This document shows, one piece after another, positions 7,228-17,614 of a DNA stretch of 64,000 bases. This stretch comes from Janthinobacterium sp. B9-8 (GTDB taxonomy: Bacteria; Pseudomonadota; Gammaproteobacteria; Burkholderiales; Chitinibacteraceae): the NCBI RefSeq assembly GCF_000969645.2, contig NZ_CP014222.1:1863740-1927739 (forward strand), written 5' to 3'. Under the pieces are notes generated by a model. The model did no database searches. It worked only from the letters and a program-made list of their open reading frames with translations, and was not told the origin of the DNA. Numbering within the stretch: the first letter of the stretch is position 1; every line of letters starts with the position of its first letter. The translations under genes and the position numbers were made by a program.

Positions 7228-7257
7228 AAAAACCACGATTTAGATCGTGGTTTTTTT
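7228..7257 (+). terminator. Rho-independent terminator of the small secreted-protein gene
   Basis: AACCACGAT (7231-7239) pairs with ATCGTGGTT (7244-7252) over a four-base loop and runs into seven T residues. Between here and 7527 there is a small palindrome around TGGCACTTAAGTGCC at 7319-7333, but no gene. Confidence 0.9.
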
Positions 7258-7527
7258 ATGGGCGAAATAATATGCGATGACTAGCGCCACTTAAGCCAAT
7301 TCTATCAACGTTGCCAGGATTGGCACTTAAGTGCCTGCACCACAAACACGATTCCCTGCTTAAATGGATAGAATTAGCCTGCTAATGTATTGCCAAATAA
7401 ACAACACCCGCCTTATTTTATTTATCTATCATAATAATTTGCACCAAGGCATGATTAAATGCAGTTCTTGCATTTGCTAACCCCATTCAAAATCAGACAT
7501 TATTTATTTCGAACAAGGAAACACAAT

Positions 7528-7899
7528 ATGAAAAAATTACTCATCGCCCTGCTGCTCGGAACATCAGGCCTAAGCTATGCAAACTCTGCTTGCGATGTAC
7601 CAAAAAATGATTTTGACGGCCTGTATTGCCTGAATAAGGTTTATCAGGAGGCGGATAAAGAGCTCAATGAGAATTTTAATAAATTAAAAGCAAAGCTCGA
7701 TAGCAATGGCAAAAGCAGCTTAAAACAAGGCCAATTAGGCTGGATGAAAGAGCGCAATAGTAATTGCTCCAGAAAAGACAGCAGCGGCTTTTACGTTAAT
7801 CTGGATTGCGCCGCCAGCACCACCATCCAGCGCTCACAATTTCTGCAAGACCGAATTCGCGAATGTGCCAGCTCGGGCTGCCAAAATAGCAAGCTATAA
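7528..7899 (+). CDS. LprI-like (DUF1311) secreted protein
   Basis: A 123-residue protein with a Sec signal peptide (MKKLLIALLLG, cleavage near SYA). The mature part fits the lysozyme-inhibitor LprI N-terminal/DUF1311 family: CDVPKNDFDGLYCLNKVYQEAD, an ADKELNENFNKL helix and the typical GQLGWMKERNSNC segment. Six Cys residues in the mature chain should form disulphides. Some family members inhibit lysozyme; most are uncharacterised. I start at 7528, where an AAGGA site precedes the ATG and a signal peptide begins, not at the in-frame ATG at 7459. No sigma-54 promoter like the two upstream genes is seen. Confidence 0.82.
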   Translation: MKKLLIALLLGTSGLSYANSACDVPKNDFDGLYCLNKVYQEADKELNENFNKLKAKLDSNGKSSLKQGQLGWMKERNSNCSRKDSSGFYVNLDCAASTTIQRSQFLQDRIRECASSGCQNSKL

Positions 7900-7925
7900 A
7901 CCTCTCCCCCTAAAAGGTACATCAA

Positions 7926-8414
7926 ATGGCACTTGTTATTAAAAAATGGTACGCAAGCCACACGGCTAACCCTCAGGGCAATTATGTGCATCTCGTTGGC
8001 CGGGAAGCGGGCTTATTTGCTTGGTTTTTATCTCTAATCGGTATTGACCCCACAACAGAAATTGAAATTAAAGAAAACTTAATCGTATTTACTGCTGGCT
8101 CACTATCCGGCAGAGAAAAGCGTGTGATACCGATGAAATCAGTATGTTCTGCTTATTATGGTTACAAAAAGCCTTGGCAAACCGCTCTGTTAATTGGCAT
8201 TTTATTACTGCCTCTTTTTGGAATAGGCCTGATAGCAGGGCCTTTATACTATTTTTTAAATAAAGAGCTGACTGTTGGAATAGTTGAAACATCGAGCTGG
8301 GTGGGTGGATTTGCTTTTAAACGCTCGGTAATCGAAGGACAAAATATTGAAGAGCAAAATGCCTATGAAGTCATAGATATTATTCGCTCTTTGATTGAAA
8401 ACAAAACAGCCTAA
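7926..8414 (+). CDS. Hypothetical membrane protein
   Basis: A 162-residue protein that I do not recognise. A soluble N-terminal part (residues 1-75) with beta-strand character precedes one long hydrophobic stretch, ALLIGILLLPLFGIGLIAG, at about residues 80-105, which can make one or two membrane passes. A short C-terminal soluble part is rich in Glu and ends in a helix. The arrangement recalls small membrane proteins with a bacterial PH-like domain, but no motif proves it. An AAAGG site precedes the ATG. It begins 26 bases after the LprI-like gene, so the two may share a transcript. Confidence 0.7.
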   Translation: MALVIKKWYASHTANPQGNYVHLVGREAGLFAWFLSLIGIDPTTEIEIKENLIVFTAGSLSGREKRVIPMKSVCSAYYGYKKPWQTALLIGILLLPLFGIGLIAGPLYYFLNKELTVGIVETSSWVGGFAFKRSVIEGQNIEEQNAYEVIDIIRSLIENKTA

Positions 8415-8590
8415 ACAGGGAAGGGGTGAGCATATTATTTGCCCCCTCATAAAATGACACGGCATCACCTCACCTTGCTCACTTGACGCCAAACAGCGCG
8501 ACCCACTTCACTTATTCACGCATATACAAATAATCATTTTTAACTATGTAAGATCATCCCCCACTGTTTTAATCAGGAAGCCAGTGTAAA

Positions 8591-8703
8591 TACGAGCATT
8601 CCGTCATCAACAAACAAGTTTAAAGCAGGCTCTACGCAAAGATGACGAAGCCAAACAAATCAGCGCATCTTTAAAAAAACAAGTCCCCAGCCACGAAGCA
8701 TAG
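8591..8703 (+). pseudogene. Possible coding remnant upstream of the chemoreceptor end
   Basis: After a stop at 8588 the frame stays open for about 37 codons and ends KKQVPSHEA-stop at 8703, with coding-like composition but no start codon and no ribosome site. It may be the tail of a lost gene. Nothing else is seen between 8415 and 8706. Confidence 0.3.
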
Positions 8704-8706
8704 GCA

Positions 8707-10101
8707 TTATATTTTGAAGTACGCCAACAGTTGCTCTAGATAACGCGCCTGTGCTGCCAACGCATGAGCGGTTGCCGCCAGCTCTTCAGCAGCGGTGCTG
8801 CTGGCTCTGCTGGTTTGGTCTGTATTACTCACGCCATTTTTCAGCTGTTCCACCCCCTGATATTGAGTGCCAGACGATTGAGCAATTTGCTGAGCCAGCT
8901 GCGCGGCCTGATGAATACCCGGCAAGATGGCAGTAAATAACTGCCCTGTTAGCTCGGCGATCTCTACCGACTCCCGTGCTAAACCTCCAATTTCATGAGC
9001 CGCTGCCTGGCTGCGCTCTGCTAAGCGGCGTACTTCCTGTGCCACGATGGCAAAGCCACGGCCATGCTCACCTACTCTTGCCGCTTCAATGGCTGCATTT
9101 AGCGCCAAAATATTAGTTTGATAACTAATATCATCAATCGTCTCCACTCGCCCAGCGATTTGCCGAATTGCATTAACCATTTTGCCTACAGCAACGGAGC
9201 CTCGTTCTGCTTGCGCAACATTTTGCACGGCAAGCTGATCGGTCATCCGCGCCACATCAATATTTTCAGCAATCAACTGAGATACTTCATGTAAGGCGCT
9301 AGACGTTTGAGCCACTTCATTCACTTGACGTGCCGCACGATCAGACAAACTGCTGGCGGTATCGCCAATTTCCGAGGCTGCCGTGTTAAGCGCAGTGGCT
9401 GCCGCTCCTGTCTGGCTCAAAATCTGAGCCAAGCGGGCCATCATTTCATCAAGAGCCAGGGCAAGACGGCCCAGCTCGTCATCACGCCTTACCGTCACAC
9501 TGACTTTTAAATCACCTGCGGCTACTTTTTGCAAAGCATGGGTCACCTCGGTCAGTGGCCGAACAATCAAGAAACGAATAAGCCCAATAAGGCAAACCAC
9601 AATCGCGGCATCTGCCACAATAATTTGTAACAATAACCACATTAAATTCCTGTTTAATTTATTTTTTATAGGCGCATGGCTAACGCCTAGCCTTAATTCG
9701 CCCAGCTCTGTATTGCCCTTGCCCTCTTTATAAAACAGCTTTTGCTTCAGCAGAATATCCGCAGCAGGCAAGCCCCCCCCTTCTTTAAGCGTGCCATCTG
9801 CGCCTTTAACAACCGTAATCAGGGGCTTACCACTCACCCACACTTCGATGCTCTGTAACCAAGGCTTATCCATCTCTGCCAATACAATTTTCCTGGCCTG
9901 AGGCATCTCAAAATTCCATAGCGGCCCGGGCAAAGACTGCTGCAAGCGAAGTTGTGCGGCACGCATATCTTGCCGAAGAGAATCGTCTAATTCCTGCTTG
10001 GTTATCAAGTAACTGGCCATGCCAAAAATAACAAATACCGCAGTAACTACCCCTACAAAAAAAACACTCAGCGTCAGGCTAATGGTTTTAACTTTAAACA
10101 C
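8707..10101 (-). CDS. Methyl-accepting chemotaxis protein
   Basis: A 464-residue chemoreceptor. A membrane segment lies at residues 8-30, a periplasmic sensor of about 125 residues follows, then a second membrane segment near 155-178 and a HAMP domain ([20 protein letters not shown]). The cytoplasmic signalling domain has the highly conserved hairpin tip with [20 protein letters not shown] and EVRRLAERS. It relays ligand binding to CheA/CheW and the flagellar motor. The periplasmic part is shorter than in Tar/Tsr-type receptors and its ligand is unknown. There is no CheR-binding pentapeptide at the C-terminus (ends [10 protein letters not shown]). The gene is transcribed alone. Confidence 0.93.
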   Translation of the reverse strand: MFKVKTISLTLSVFFVGVVTAVFVIFGMASYLITKQELDDSLRQDMRAAQLRLQQSLPGPLWNFEMPQARKIVLAEMDKPWLQSIEVWVSGKPLITVVKGADGTLKEGGGLPAADILLKQKLFYKEGKGNTELGELRLGVSHAPIKNKLNRNLMWLLLQIIVADAAIVVCLIGLIRFLIVRPLTEVTHALQKVAAGDLKVSVTVRRDDELGRLALALDEMMARLAQILSQTGAAATALNTAASEIGDTASSLSDRAARQVNEVAQTSSALHEVSQLIAENIDVARMTDQLAVQNVAQAERGSVAVGKMVNAIRQIAGRVETIDDISYQTNILALNAAIEAARVGEHGRGFAIVAQEVRRLAERSQAAAHEIGGLARESVEIAELTGQLFTAILPGIHQAAQLAQQIAQSSGTQYQGVEQLKNGVSNTDQTSRASSTAAEELAATAHALAAQARYLEQLLAYFKI

Positions 10102-10356
10102 AAAAAATTCCCTCTACTTATTTCGGCACACCCCGCACTTCCATCATAGAAGGTGTTTAATTGTAAGATAAGTAAGATTGAAATCATCCAGCCAATATCC
10201 AGAAAAAAACAAATAAGAATTATGCTGAATAAGCAAACAGGGGCCAGATCAGGGAGGATGAAAGGAATCAAGCAAAGTGCCGTAATCATGCCTCTTTGCC
10301 AGCATCAAGCGCATCGCTACATATATACCCACAGTCGCTATTCACCGGAGCTCAGC

Positions 10357-10973
10357 GTGCGCTATTTTATTTTTAGCCTTTATTTCTGTTTTTACCCGGC
10401 ACTAGCAGCAGATTGGTTTCCTGCGGCAGTCATTGCAGATGGCAAGCAAATCGATTACCGTCCGCTGGATAAAGCCACTAAGCCCTGGCGAATTTGCACT
10501 TTATTGCCGCATGGCAAAGATAAATACTGGTGGGGTGTGAGCTTTGGCCTGCTTGAAGAAGGCAAACGCCAGCGTATAAAACTAGGGGTGTATCAAGCAG
10601 GGGGCTATGAAAATCTTGCACTTCAATCAACAGCAATTTAAAAACTGCTTACAAAAGAAAGCAGATGCCATCATTCTGGCGGCCATTTCGGCCTGCGAAT
10701 TAGAAACAGAAATCAAGCCTGCGTGCGAGGGTTTTTCCTCGCTCAGCGATGGGGCTGAGGCGGGAAACGTCAACAGACCCTAATAACGCCACCATCTTAC
10801 AAGCACGTATCGCGATTGATTTGGCCATCCTCATTTTAGAGAAAAAAACCTATGCCAAAAAAGCGAGCCCGGTTATTGAAGTGCTCGATAGCAGCAACCT
10901 TGCCAAATATGATCTCGGCAAGCTCCTGCCGCCTAAAGGCCAGCGCATGCAAGAGCAAGAATTGCCTGATTAG
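10357..10973 (+). pseudogene. torT: Broken TorT-like periplasmic binding protein gene
   Basis: The first piece (GTG at 10357, CCGGAG before it) has a signal peptide and reads WRICTLLPHGKDKYWWGV and VYQAGGYEN, the N-terminal pattern of TorT, the periplasmic TMAO-sensing partner of TorS. At about 10615 the frame shifts: the next piece (FKNCLQKKADAIILAAIS) lies in another frame and stops near 10784. A third piece from 10749 (ARIAIDLAILILEKK to LPPKGQ) is the C-terminal end. About half of the middle of the protein is missing. No torS or torR is nearby. The gene cannot make a full protein. Confidence 0.8.
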
Positions 10974-11125
10974 GCCATGCAAACAATTCAAGGACTATTT
11001 GAAAGCAAACACCAATCAAATCAGGCCGTGATTGTATTTGACTGAATTTGTTTAAAAACGGACAAAAGCTTAAATTTAACTGATAATTCGCTTTAATTGT
11101 CGACTCATGCCCGTCTAAGGAATCA

Positions 11126-11515
11126 ATGCCTGCCCGCTCTCTTTATTACTTTATTGCGCTGATTATTTTTCTAATTGAAATCACCATCGCCCGAGGGCTG
11201 TTTGGCAATGGATTTATCCGCGGCAGCGTGGGTGATATTCTAGTGATTGCTCTGATTTATTCACTGTTTCGCGCCAACCATATTCCACCTTTACGCAGTT
11301 CCCTCTTCTCTATTACCGCAGGCTTTGTGGTTGAAGGACTGCAATATATTCATCTGGTGGATTTACTTGGCCTACAAAAAGGCAGTGTGCTTTATATCGT
11401 GATAGGCAATACCTTTAGCCCCCATGATTTACTGATGTATATCATGGGCGGCACATTGGCTTGGGGATTAGACCAAACTATTTTACGAATAAAATCACCG
11501 ATGCAATCCCGCTAA
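11126..11515 (+). CDS. DUF2809 family membrane protein
   Basis: A 129-residue integral membrane protein with four predicted membrane segments (about residues 5-25, 35-50, 58-75 and 105-122). The DUF2809 pattern is visible: FIRGSVGDILV after the first segment, VEGLQYIHLVDLLG in the middle and GNTFSPHDLLMYIMGG near the end. The function of the family is unknown. The gene ends six bases before the end of the converging gene at 11522. Confidence 0.85.
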   Translation: MPARSLYYFIALIIFLIEITIARGLFGNGFIRGSVGDILVIALIYSLFRANHIPPLRSSLFSITAGFVVEGLQYIHLVDLLGLQKGSVLYIVIGNTFSPHDLLMYIMGGTLAWGLDQTILRIKSPMQSR

Positions 11516-11521
11516 ATTACG

Positions 11522-14203
11522 CTAAGCCAAGGCCAGTTGCAGTAAATGACTAGCTGGCTCGGGCTGCCCGCCATGCGTTAAATCATGCGCAAGACAAATC
11601 TCAATCAGATTGGGCGCAATTGCGCGGGAATATACTTTTTGCCCTTCGCTGCATTGCGGAAAATCGATGCGCTTATAGCGCAAATCAGGATCGCTTCTAC
11701 CCATACGCTGATCGGTGCGGGCGCGAGGTGAATGGGTGTAAGCCAGATTAAACACGCCATCCATAGGCCGCCCCACCTCATGCCACAAGCCATAAGCACC
11801 ATGAGCAAGCAGGCAAGGATCGAACTCGCCATTGAGCAATTTACCTACCGAAAATAAAAATGGCGCATCGTCTTTAAGCAAGGATCGGTTAATTACTTTC
11901 AGCGTCTCCCCAGGACAAAGCCGCAGCAGGCCAAGCGCCACGCCGGTTTTGGCGGTGGGCTGCCAAGGATTGCCCGGATCAGCCAAGAGAGGCGGATGCA
12001 CCGAAATCTCTAACTGCTCAAACGCCATAATCGCGCCGATGGGCGAGCCTGTTAAGCCAAACAACTCTGTCACCCAAGGCGAGCGGCAGGCATTGCCCGC
12101 CAGCAACACATCCACAGCAAGCGGCATGCCGCCGTGGCTTTTAAACGCAGCTTGCATGGCAGCAAAAAAAGCCATTGCACCGCGCTCTATCCGCGCTCGC
12201 AGATAATCGCGCAACTCGTTTTGCGGAATCTGAAACGCCACATCCACTTTTAGCCCGTCCCGATTTAACAGTGGCATCTTGCAAATATCGCCCTCAATCA
12301 GCCCTTCTAAATTGCCAGTTTCGCAAAAAGAGCGCAAACGTCCCATCAGCACGATGCTATTGGTCTGTGCCGAGCGGGTTTTCTCTAGGAACATATCCGA
12401 GCCTGCAAAATCCTCGGCGTCTTGTGGTAATAAAAAAGCGATTTTATGCTCTCGGCACTGCGGCAAATTGTGGCGAAAGGTGATGTAAGCCAGATTCTCT
12501 AGCAACTGCTCCCCGCCCAGCATTCTGTCACCCGACGCGCCAAAGTGCTCGATCACCTCTTCCCAGCCCGCCTCGGCCTCGTCTGCATCGGGTAGGCGAT
12601 AATAGCCAAAATCAAAATCGGTGGTGCCACCGCCAAAATCAAACACCGCAAACGCCCGCCCCACACCAGCGGCACTGGGTGAGAGCTGCAAAGTTTTTAG
12701 CGCGCAAGCGGCATAGGCGGCAGGCTCTGAGCCACGTTCTTCAACTCTAAACTGGGCAATATGCGGGCCGTAAACAAGGCTTTCGGGCAGGCTGCGCTGC
12801 AAGCCATGGCGAAACGCGCTAAGGATTTTTTCCTTGGTGTCATGTGGAAAGCTCACCGGAAACGTCATGTAATAGCGCAAAAATATCCCGCGTTGCCGCC
12901 AATTAATAAACATCCCCAAAAACCAAGCGTATAGCTCGATCGGGTTAAAATCGGCGTAAACATCGTCCACTTTTTTGCATGGGTACTGCTTAAATGGCGG
13001 CAGAATGCGCTCTTCCTGATGGATTTGATCGCTAATCAGGCTAGGAAACTCATCCAGCGCCCACTGCTTCATGCGGCTAAAAATACTGGCAATGCGCTTA
13101 GGATCGGTGTGGTTATCGCGCAAATGATCGCGTGCCTCGTGGGCGCAATGGATATCTCGCCAATCGACCAAGGGGCGATACACCTCGGACGTCCACGCCG
13201 CCATCAGCGCCTGCCAATCCATCACCTCCAGCACCGTAGGATTTTCATAATCGCTAGCCTGCGGCTGCTCCCATAAATTGCTTTCGCCGATGCGCAGCAG
13301 GCGGTCTTGCGCGCCTTCTCTAAACGCCACCACCGTGCTACTGGTGCCAAAATCAATCGCCACATTGGCGTCGCGAATATCCAGCTCGGGGTTGCGCGCC
13401 CGCATCTGCCCATCGTTGGCCAAGGCTATTCTTCTGGCGTGCTTGGCGTCTGACACCGGCCATAGCTCCCACAAGCCCTTAGCTGCGTCAGAAAAAGTGC
13501 TGCTATCGATATCCGGCAGGCGGGTACTGATGTAATCTAATTTGCGTAATAAGCTAGGCCAATCGGTGGCATTGCTATCCACGGCGTGAAAGCCATCGTT
13601 TTCTGACAACGCTAAGGAACGCCATCTTTTCCAAGCGGTGAGTGCCGCATCAAATTTGCTCGACTTTGGAAACCGCGCATTACTCGTCCACGCTCCGAGC
13701 CAAGTCCAGCCCAGCTCAAACAGCCCCTGCGGATAGCTGCCAGGCCAATCTGCGCAAAGGGTATCGTCCACCGCAATCATATTGGCCGCGCCATCCGGCC
13801 CCATAAATTCATCAGGCTGATCAAGGTATAAGCAGCCTTTGTCGTAAAGCCAGAGCGAGCAATCAAACCAAGCATGCTCTTCGCAAAGCGGAAAGCCCGG
13901 CGCGTAGGCAATATCGATCAGCTCGGCTCGAGTCGGCAAACGCCAATTGGCCAGCCCCGCCCATTCAAGCTGCCGCACTTTAGCGTGGGCGCGGGATAAA
14001 TCCAGCTGCGGCTCTGCCTCGGTAATTTCTTGCCAGATCAAACCCGTCTGCGGATTAAGAATCACCCCCTCGCCATCACGCCGATACATAAACCAGCTAA
14101 TCCCCGACTGGCTAAACGCATGCCAGGCCTCGCGCCGCGTTTGCAAATGGTGTAGATATAAAAGCTGACACGCTTTAGCGTGAGAAAAAGGAAGCTGCTC
14201 CAT
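11522..14203 (-). CDS. DUF1566 - Hsp70/actin-like ATPase fusion protein
   Basis: A large cytoplasmic protein of about 893 residues. The first 270 residues contain a DUF1566 (Lcl-like) domain: NPQTGLIWQEIT, then NWRLPTRAELIDIA, and Trp/Cys-rich loops. From about residue 280 an Hsp70/actin-type ATPase follows, with phosphate 1 motif VAIDFGTSSTVVAF and phosphate 2 motif FAVFDFGGGTTDFDFG. A later LLAGNACRSP segment is the probable adenosine motif. The C-terminal part has no family I recognise and no Hsp70 peptide-binding domain is apparent. DUF1566 is usually in secreted or surface proteins, so joining it to a cytoplasmic ATPase fold is unusual. The start could also be at 14230; neither has a strong ribosome site. 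Confidence 0.8.
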   Translation of the reverse strand: MEQLPFSHAKACQLLYLHHLQTRREAWHAFSQSGISWFMYRRDGEGVILNPQTGLIWQEITEAEPQLDLSRAHAKVRQLEWAGLANWRLPTRAELIDIAYAPGFPLCEEHAWFDCSLWLYDKGCLYLDQPDEFMGPDGAANMIAVDDTLCADWPGSYPQGLFELGWTWLGAWTSNARFPKSSKFDAALTAWKRWRSLALSENDGFHAVDSNATDWPSLLRKLDYISTRLPDIDSSTFSDAAKGLWELWPVSDAKHARRIALANDGQMRARNPELDIRDANVAIDFGTSSTVVAFREGAQDRLLRIGESNLWEQPQASDYENPTVLEVMDWQALMAAWTSEVYRPLVDWRDIHCAHEARDHLRDNHTDPKRIASIFSRMKQWALDEFPSLISDQIHQEERILPPFKQYPCKKVDDVYADFNPIELYAWFLGMFINWRQRGIFLRYYMTFPVSFPHDTKEKILSAFRHGLQRSLPESLVYGPHIAQFRVEERGSEPAAYAACALKTLQLSPSAAGVGRAFAVFDFGGGTTDFDFGYYRLPDADEAEAGWEEVIEHFGASGDRMLGGEQLLENLAYITFRHNLPQCREHKIAFLLPQDAEDFAGSDMFLEKTRSAQTNSIVLMGRLRSFCETGNLEGLIEGDICKMPLLNRDGLKVDVAFQIPQNELRDYLRARIERGAMAFFAAMQAAFKSHGGMPLAVDVLLAGNACRSPWVTELFGLTGSPIGAIMAFEQLEISVHPPLLADPGNPWQPTAKTGVALGLLRLCPGETLKVINRSLLKDDAPFLFSVGKLLNGEFDPCLLAHGAYGLWHEVGRPMDGVFNLAYTHSPRARTDQRMGRSDPDLRYKRIDFPQCSEGQKVYSRAIAPNLIEICLAHDLTHGGQPEPASHLLQLALA

Positions 14204-14230
14204 GTATTCAATCCCAATCAGGCATAGCAT

Positions 14231-14813
14231 CCAGCCTAGGCAAAAATGTGGATGAATGAAGAGGTTTTTCTAAATTATCCATAAATAAAATAGCTATTTA
14301 TTGCTTCGTGTTTAGAACCGTGTTGCACATAGCTATATGCCATTGATCAATCCGCCTTGCTGTTTAAATCAATGAATATTCATTTGTAATCAGTAGCAGA
14401 TTAGCCCTCCTACCCACTTAAGATCAAAAACAGACCAAAGCATGGTTTTATGCAGGGTGTGCAGCGAATGTATTGTTGTGCTCCCTGGTAAATGCCGGAT
14501 CATCTTAGAAAATTGAAACTGATCAGATTAATATCAGCCATCGCTGTAAGAATAGTATTTACCCTTGCCTTACATTTTTGTTTCATTTAATCTTGATTCA
14601 GTATTTGCTTATTGTATTTACTTTAAAAGCACTACTCATTATTTTACCAACAAACAATAAATTAAAACCCGAAGGGCTTTTATATATCGCACTTTTCTAA
14701 AAAATAAAATAAATACATTAAATAACGCAGGGCCAAGCAAGTACGCGTAATAAGCCACCCCTTTACCGATGATTTTCCTCCGTTTCAATTGCAATCATTT
14801 TGGAGTTATTCGC
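14231..14813. other. AT-rich intergenic region, no gene seen
   Basis: About 580 bases between two divergently transcribed genes, clearly richer in A+T than the coding DNA. It should hold the promoters of both, but I find no clear operator, repeat, RNA gene or open frame of useful length. Confidence 0.6.
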
Positions 14814-15371
14814 ATGGCATTTACCCCCGCTCAGTTTAATCGATTTAAAAACCACCCAAATTTGGATTGGCTACGCCAGCACGCCGCCTCAAGCCGCGCC
14901 ATTCATCAAAACACCATCAGATTGAAAATAGAACAAGCGATTCGCTCTGCCTATCCCGACCGTGCTACCGAAGACAATATCAGATGGGTTGCCACAGAAG
15001 TTGACACTCCGTGGGGTGAGGCTTACCGCGCGCCGGTAGAATATCTGGGACGAGTTCACGCACAAGCCGTTGCAGAAATAGAAGGAAGCAACCCCCAAAT
15101 GGCCCAAGCAGTGCGCATGGTTTTTAACAATACCGCAGATGGCCGCACAGCCCCTGGCACCAGCGGTATCAACCATATCCATGTGGGCGGCAATGCCCAG
15201 CTTAATCTGCTGTTTGATTCGGCCAGCGCCACCATTCTGGGCATTGTTAACGGCCATATGGACAGCCAGATGAAAACATCTTTGCGCACAGAAGCCAGCA
15301 GGGTATCCAGCCGCAAAGGCGGTGCCACCATTAATATGAAAGTATCAGGCAATACAGTCAGCCAAGCCTGA
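14814..15371 (+). CDS. Hypothetical protein
   Basis: A 185-residue soluble protein that I do not recognise. It begins MAFTPAQFNRFKNHP after a TTGGAG ribosome site, which is why I take 14814 and not the upstream ATG at 14769. It has no signal peptide and no membrane segment. The central part contains a His-rich turn (GINHIHVGGNAQLNLLFD) followed by ATILGIVNGHMDSQM, a pattern that could be a small enzyme or toxin-like beta sheet. The end is Ser/Lys/Gly-rich. It lies divergent to the DUF1566/Hsp70-like gene across a 600-base gap. No function is proposed. Confidence 0.7.
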   Translation: MAFTPAQFNRFKNHPNLDWLRQHAASSRAIHQNTIRLKIEQAIRSAYPDRATEDNIRWVATEVDTPWGEAYRAPVEYLGRVHAQAVAEIEGSNPQMAQAVRMVFNNTADGRTAPGTSGINHIHVGGNAQLNLLFDSASATILGIVNGHMDSQMKTSLRTEASRVSSRKGGATINMKVSGNTVSQA

Positions 15372-15601
15372 TCAAGCCTCAAGCAGGGTGAAGCCCGCAC
15401 AACTTCACCCGATATGCTCCCCCTTCTGCCATATGCAAATCATCGACTTACACTCGATCAATTGATTTGATGTACCAACACCTCCTCCTCAACTCGCATC
15501 AAAGCCTTACATAAAACATCTTAAAAAACAAAGCAAACCGTCCTTTTGCCAAGCAGATCCGTCAACTACAATTAAGATATTGTTATTGTGGGATCATTGC
15601 G

Positions 15602-17605
15602 ATGAGAGCATTTTTTATACCCGTAGTTCGCTTTGTGTCCAAGCTGCGCTTCGCCCAAAAATTTATTTTGATCGCCTTTGTTTTAGCCATCCCCACCATC
15701 TATATGCTAAGCCTGATTTTACTGGGCTTTAATCGAGACCTCGCCACCGCCCGCACCGAGCATCTAGGCTTGCAATACGCCTCTGCACTACGGGAAGTGA
15801 TGACCTTGGCACAAAGCCATCGCGGCTTAAGCTCATCCTATTTACAAGGCAAAACGGATTTTGGCCCTGATATCGAGGCAGCCGAACAAAAGCTAAGCAC
15901 GGCCATTCAAGCCACAGATGCTTTAATCAAGCAAAATGACTTTCCTAGCTTAAGCAGCCCTTGGACCCAGTTGAAATCGCAATTGGAATCGCTTATCAGC
16001 GGCTGGAAGCAAAGTAAGCCCGCAGAAAACTTTGCATCCCATACCGTGGCGATCAATCAAACCATCAAGCTCACCGTCGATCTAGCCCATATCTCTAGGC
16101 TAACACTTGACCCGGAGGCAGAGAGCTACTATCTGCAAGATGTGTATTTCTCTCAGCTGATCCCTGCAGCCGAAGCACTCGCCAAAGCAAGGGGGATTGG
16201 TGCGCGTCTGGCCACAGCTAAAGTCGCCAAGGCAGAGGAGATCACGCAAATGAACACCTTGGGCGCCATTGTGACGCTCGCGGCCACCCCCATGACAGAA
16301 AAACTAGCCCGCACCCGCTCGACCGCTCTTCAAGCCGAAGGCAAAGCCTTGGCGGAGCAGATGCACGCCGATCATGCCTATCTACTCAAAGAATTTTCAA
16401 GCACCGAGATCAGCGTAGAACCGAAGGCCCACTTTGCCCGCCTTACCGCCTCCATCGGGCAAATGAATGCCATGACCGTACATATTTTCGAATCGATTAA
16501 CGCCACATTAAGCAAACGTGAGCAAACTATTCAGCACGACAGGCAAATAATGCTGAGTCTTGCGGCATTTATGCTACTGCTTGGTGCCTATTTGTTTATT
16601 GGCACTTACCTTTCTATCCACGGTGCAGTCAGAAAATTACGCTACGAGGCCGAAGCCTTTGCCAGTGGCGATTTATCCCGCTTGGTGCATCTGGATGTGG
16701 CCGACGAGCTGGCCGAGGTCGGCGACAGCTTTAATACTATGGCCAAAAGCCTGCGGCAGATTATTCAGCATATTCACCACAACACACAGGCCGTAGCCAG
16801 CGCCGCGCAGCAACTGAATAACAATGCAAGCGCCATGCTCGAAGCCTCACTCACCCAGGCCAATGCATCGGGTGAAATGGCAGCGGCCATAGAAGAAATG
16901 TCCGTCAGTATTTCTACCGTATCAGAACATGCCGCCTCATCCGAAGAGCAGGCTCACGCCGCTCAGGATGAGGTCAATCAGGGTCAGCAACTAATGCAGG
17001 ATGTTTTAAGCGAAATTATTGAGCTATCAGCCAATCTGGAAACACTAGGCGGCAATGTAGACAGCATGAAAATCCACTCTGGAGAGATCGGCAAAATTGT
17101 GCAGGTGATTAAAGAAATTGCCGAACAAACCAATCTATTAGCGCTCAATGCCGCAATTGAAGCCGCGCGTGCGGGTGAGCAAGGCCGGGGCTTTGCGGTA
17201 GTGGCCGATGAGGTCAGAAAACTAGCCGAAAGAACCGCCGCCTCTACCGGCGAAATCACCGCTCTTGTTGCCACCATCAGACATGACACCGACGCCGCAG
17301 CCAAAGGCATGGATGTCGCCCGCCAAGAAATGGAGCGTGGCAGCCAGCGCGTAGAAAAAGCCACTTTTGCCTTTGCCCATATTCAGGACAGCAGCAAGGC
17401 CGAGCTAGACGCCGCAGCCGAAATCAACACCGCCATGGCCGAACAAAAAATAGCCAGCCAAACTGTTGCCCAAAGCGTTGAGAAAATCGCCCGAATGGCC
17501 GAAGACAATAGCGCCCGCGCCGATCAAAACGCAACACTATCTACCGATCTTCAGCGCAGCGCTGTAGAGCTGGACCGGCTTGTTTCGCAATTTAAACTGG
17601 AATAA
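15602..17605 (+). CDS. Methyl-accepting chemotaxis protein with NIT-like sensor
   Basis: A 667-residue chemoreceptor. After a first membrane segment (about residues 22-42) comes a long helical periplasmic domain of about 290 residues whose start ([15 protein letters not shown]) resembles the nitrate/nitrite-sensing NIT domain. A second membrane segment lies near 318-340, then HAMP with [12 protein letters not shown]. The signalling domain carries [20 protein letters not shown] and EVRKLAERT. The NIT assignment rests on the short motif and helical character, so the ligand is uncertain. No MCP-type sigma-28 promoter is obvious upstream. Confidence 0.9.
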   Translation: MRAFFIPVVRFVSKLRFAQKFILIAFVLAIPTIYMLSLILLGFNRDLATARTEHLGLQYASALREVMTLAQSHRGLSSSYLQGKTDFGPDIEAAEQKLSTAIQATDALIKQNDFPSLSSPWTQLKSQLESLISGWKQSKPAENFASHTVAINQTIKLTVDLAHISRLTLDPEAESYYLQDVYFSQLIPAAEALAKARGIGARLATAKVAKAEEITQMNTLGAIVTLAATPMTEKLARTRSTALQAEGKALAEQMHADHAYLLKEFSSTEISVEPKAHFARLTASIGQMNAMTVHIFESINATLSKREQTIQHDRQIMLSLAAFMLLLGAYLFIGTYLSIHGAVRKLRYEAEAFASGDLSRLVHLDVADELAEVGDSFNTMAKSLRQIIQHIHHNTQAVASAAQQLNNNASAMLEASLTQANASGEMAAAIEEMSVSISTVSEHAASSEEQAHAAQDEVNQGQQLMQDVLSEIIELSANLETLGGNVDSMKIHSGEIGKIVQVIKEIAEQTNLLALNAAIEAARAGEQGRGFAVVADEVRKLAERTAASTGEITALVATIRHDTDAAAKGMDVARQEMERGSQRVEKATFAFAHIQDSSKAELDAAAEINTAMAEQKIASQTVAQSVEKIARMAEDNSARADQNATLSTDLQRSAVELDRLVSQFKLE

Positions 17606-17614
17606 ACCTATGGA

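Noticed and set aside
7319-7333. TGGCAC upstream of the LprI-like gene as a third sigma-54 promoter
   Set aside because: It continues as a palindrome TGGCACTTAAGTGCC and has no GC element at the right distance; no GlrR site accompanies it.
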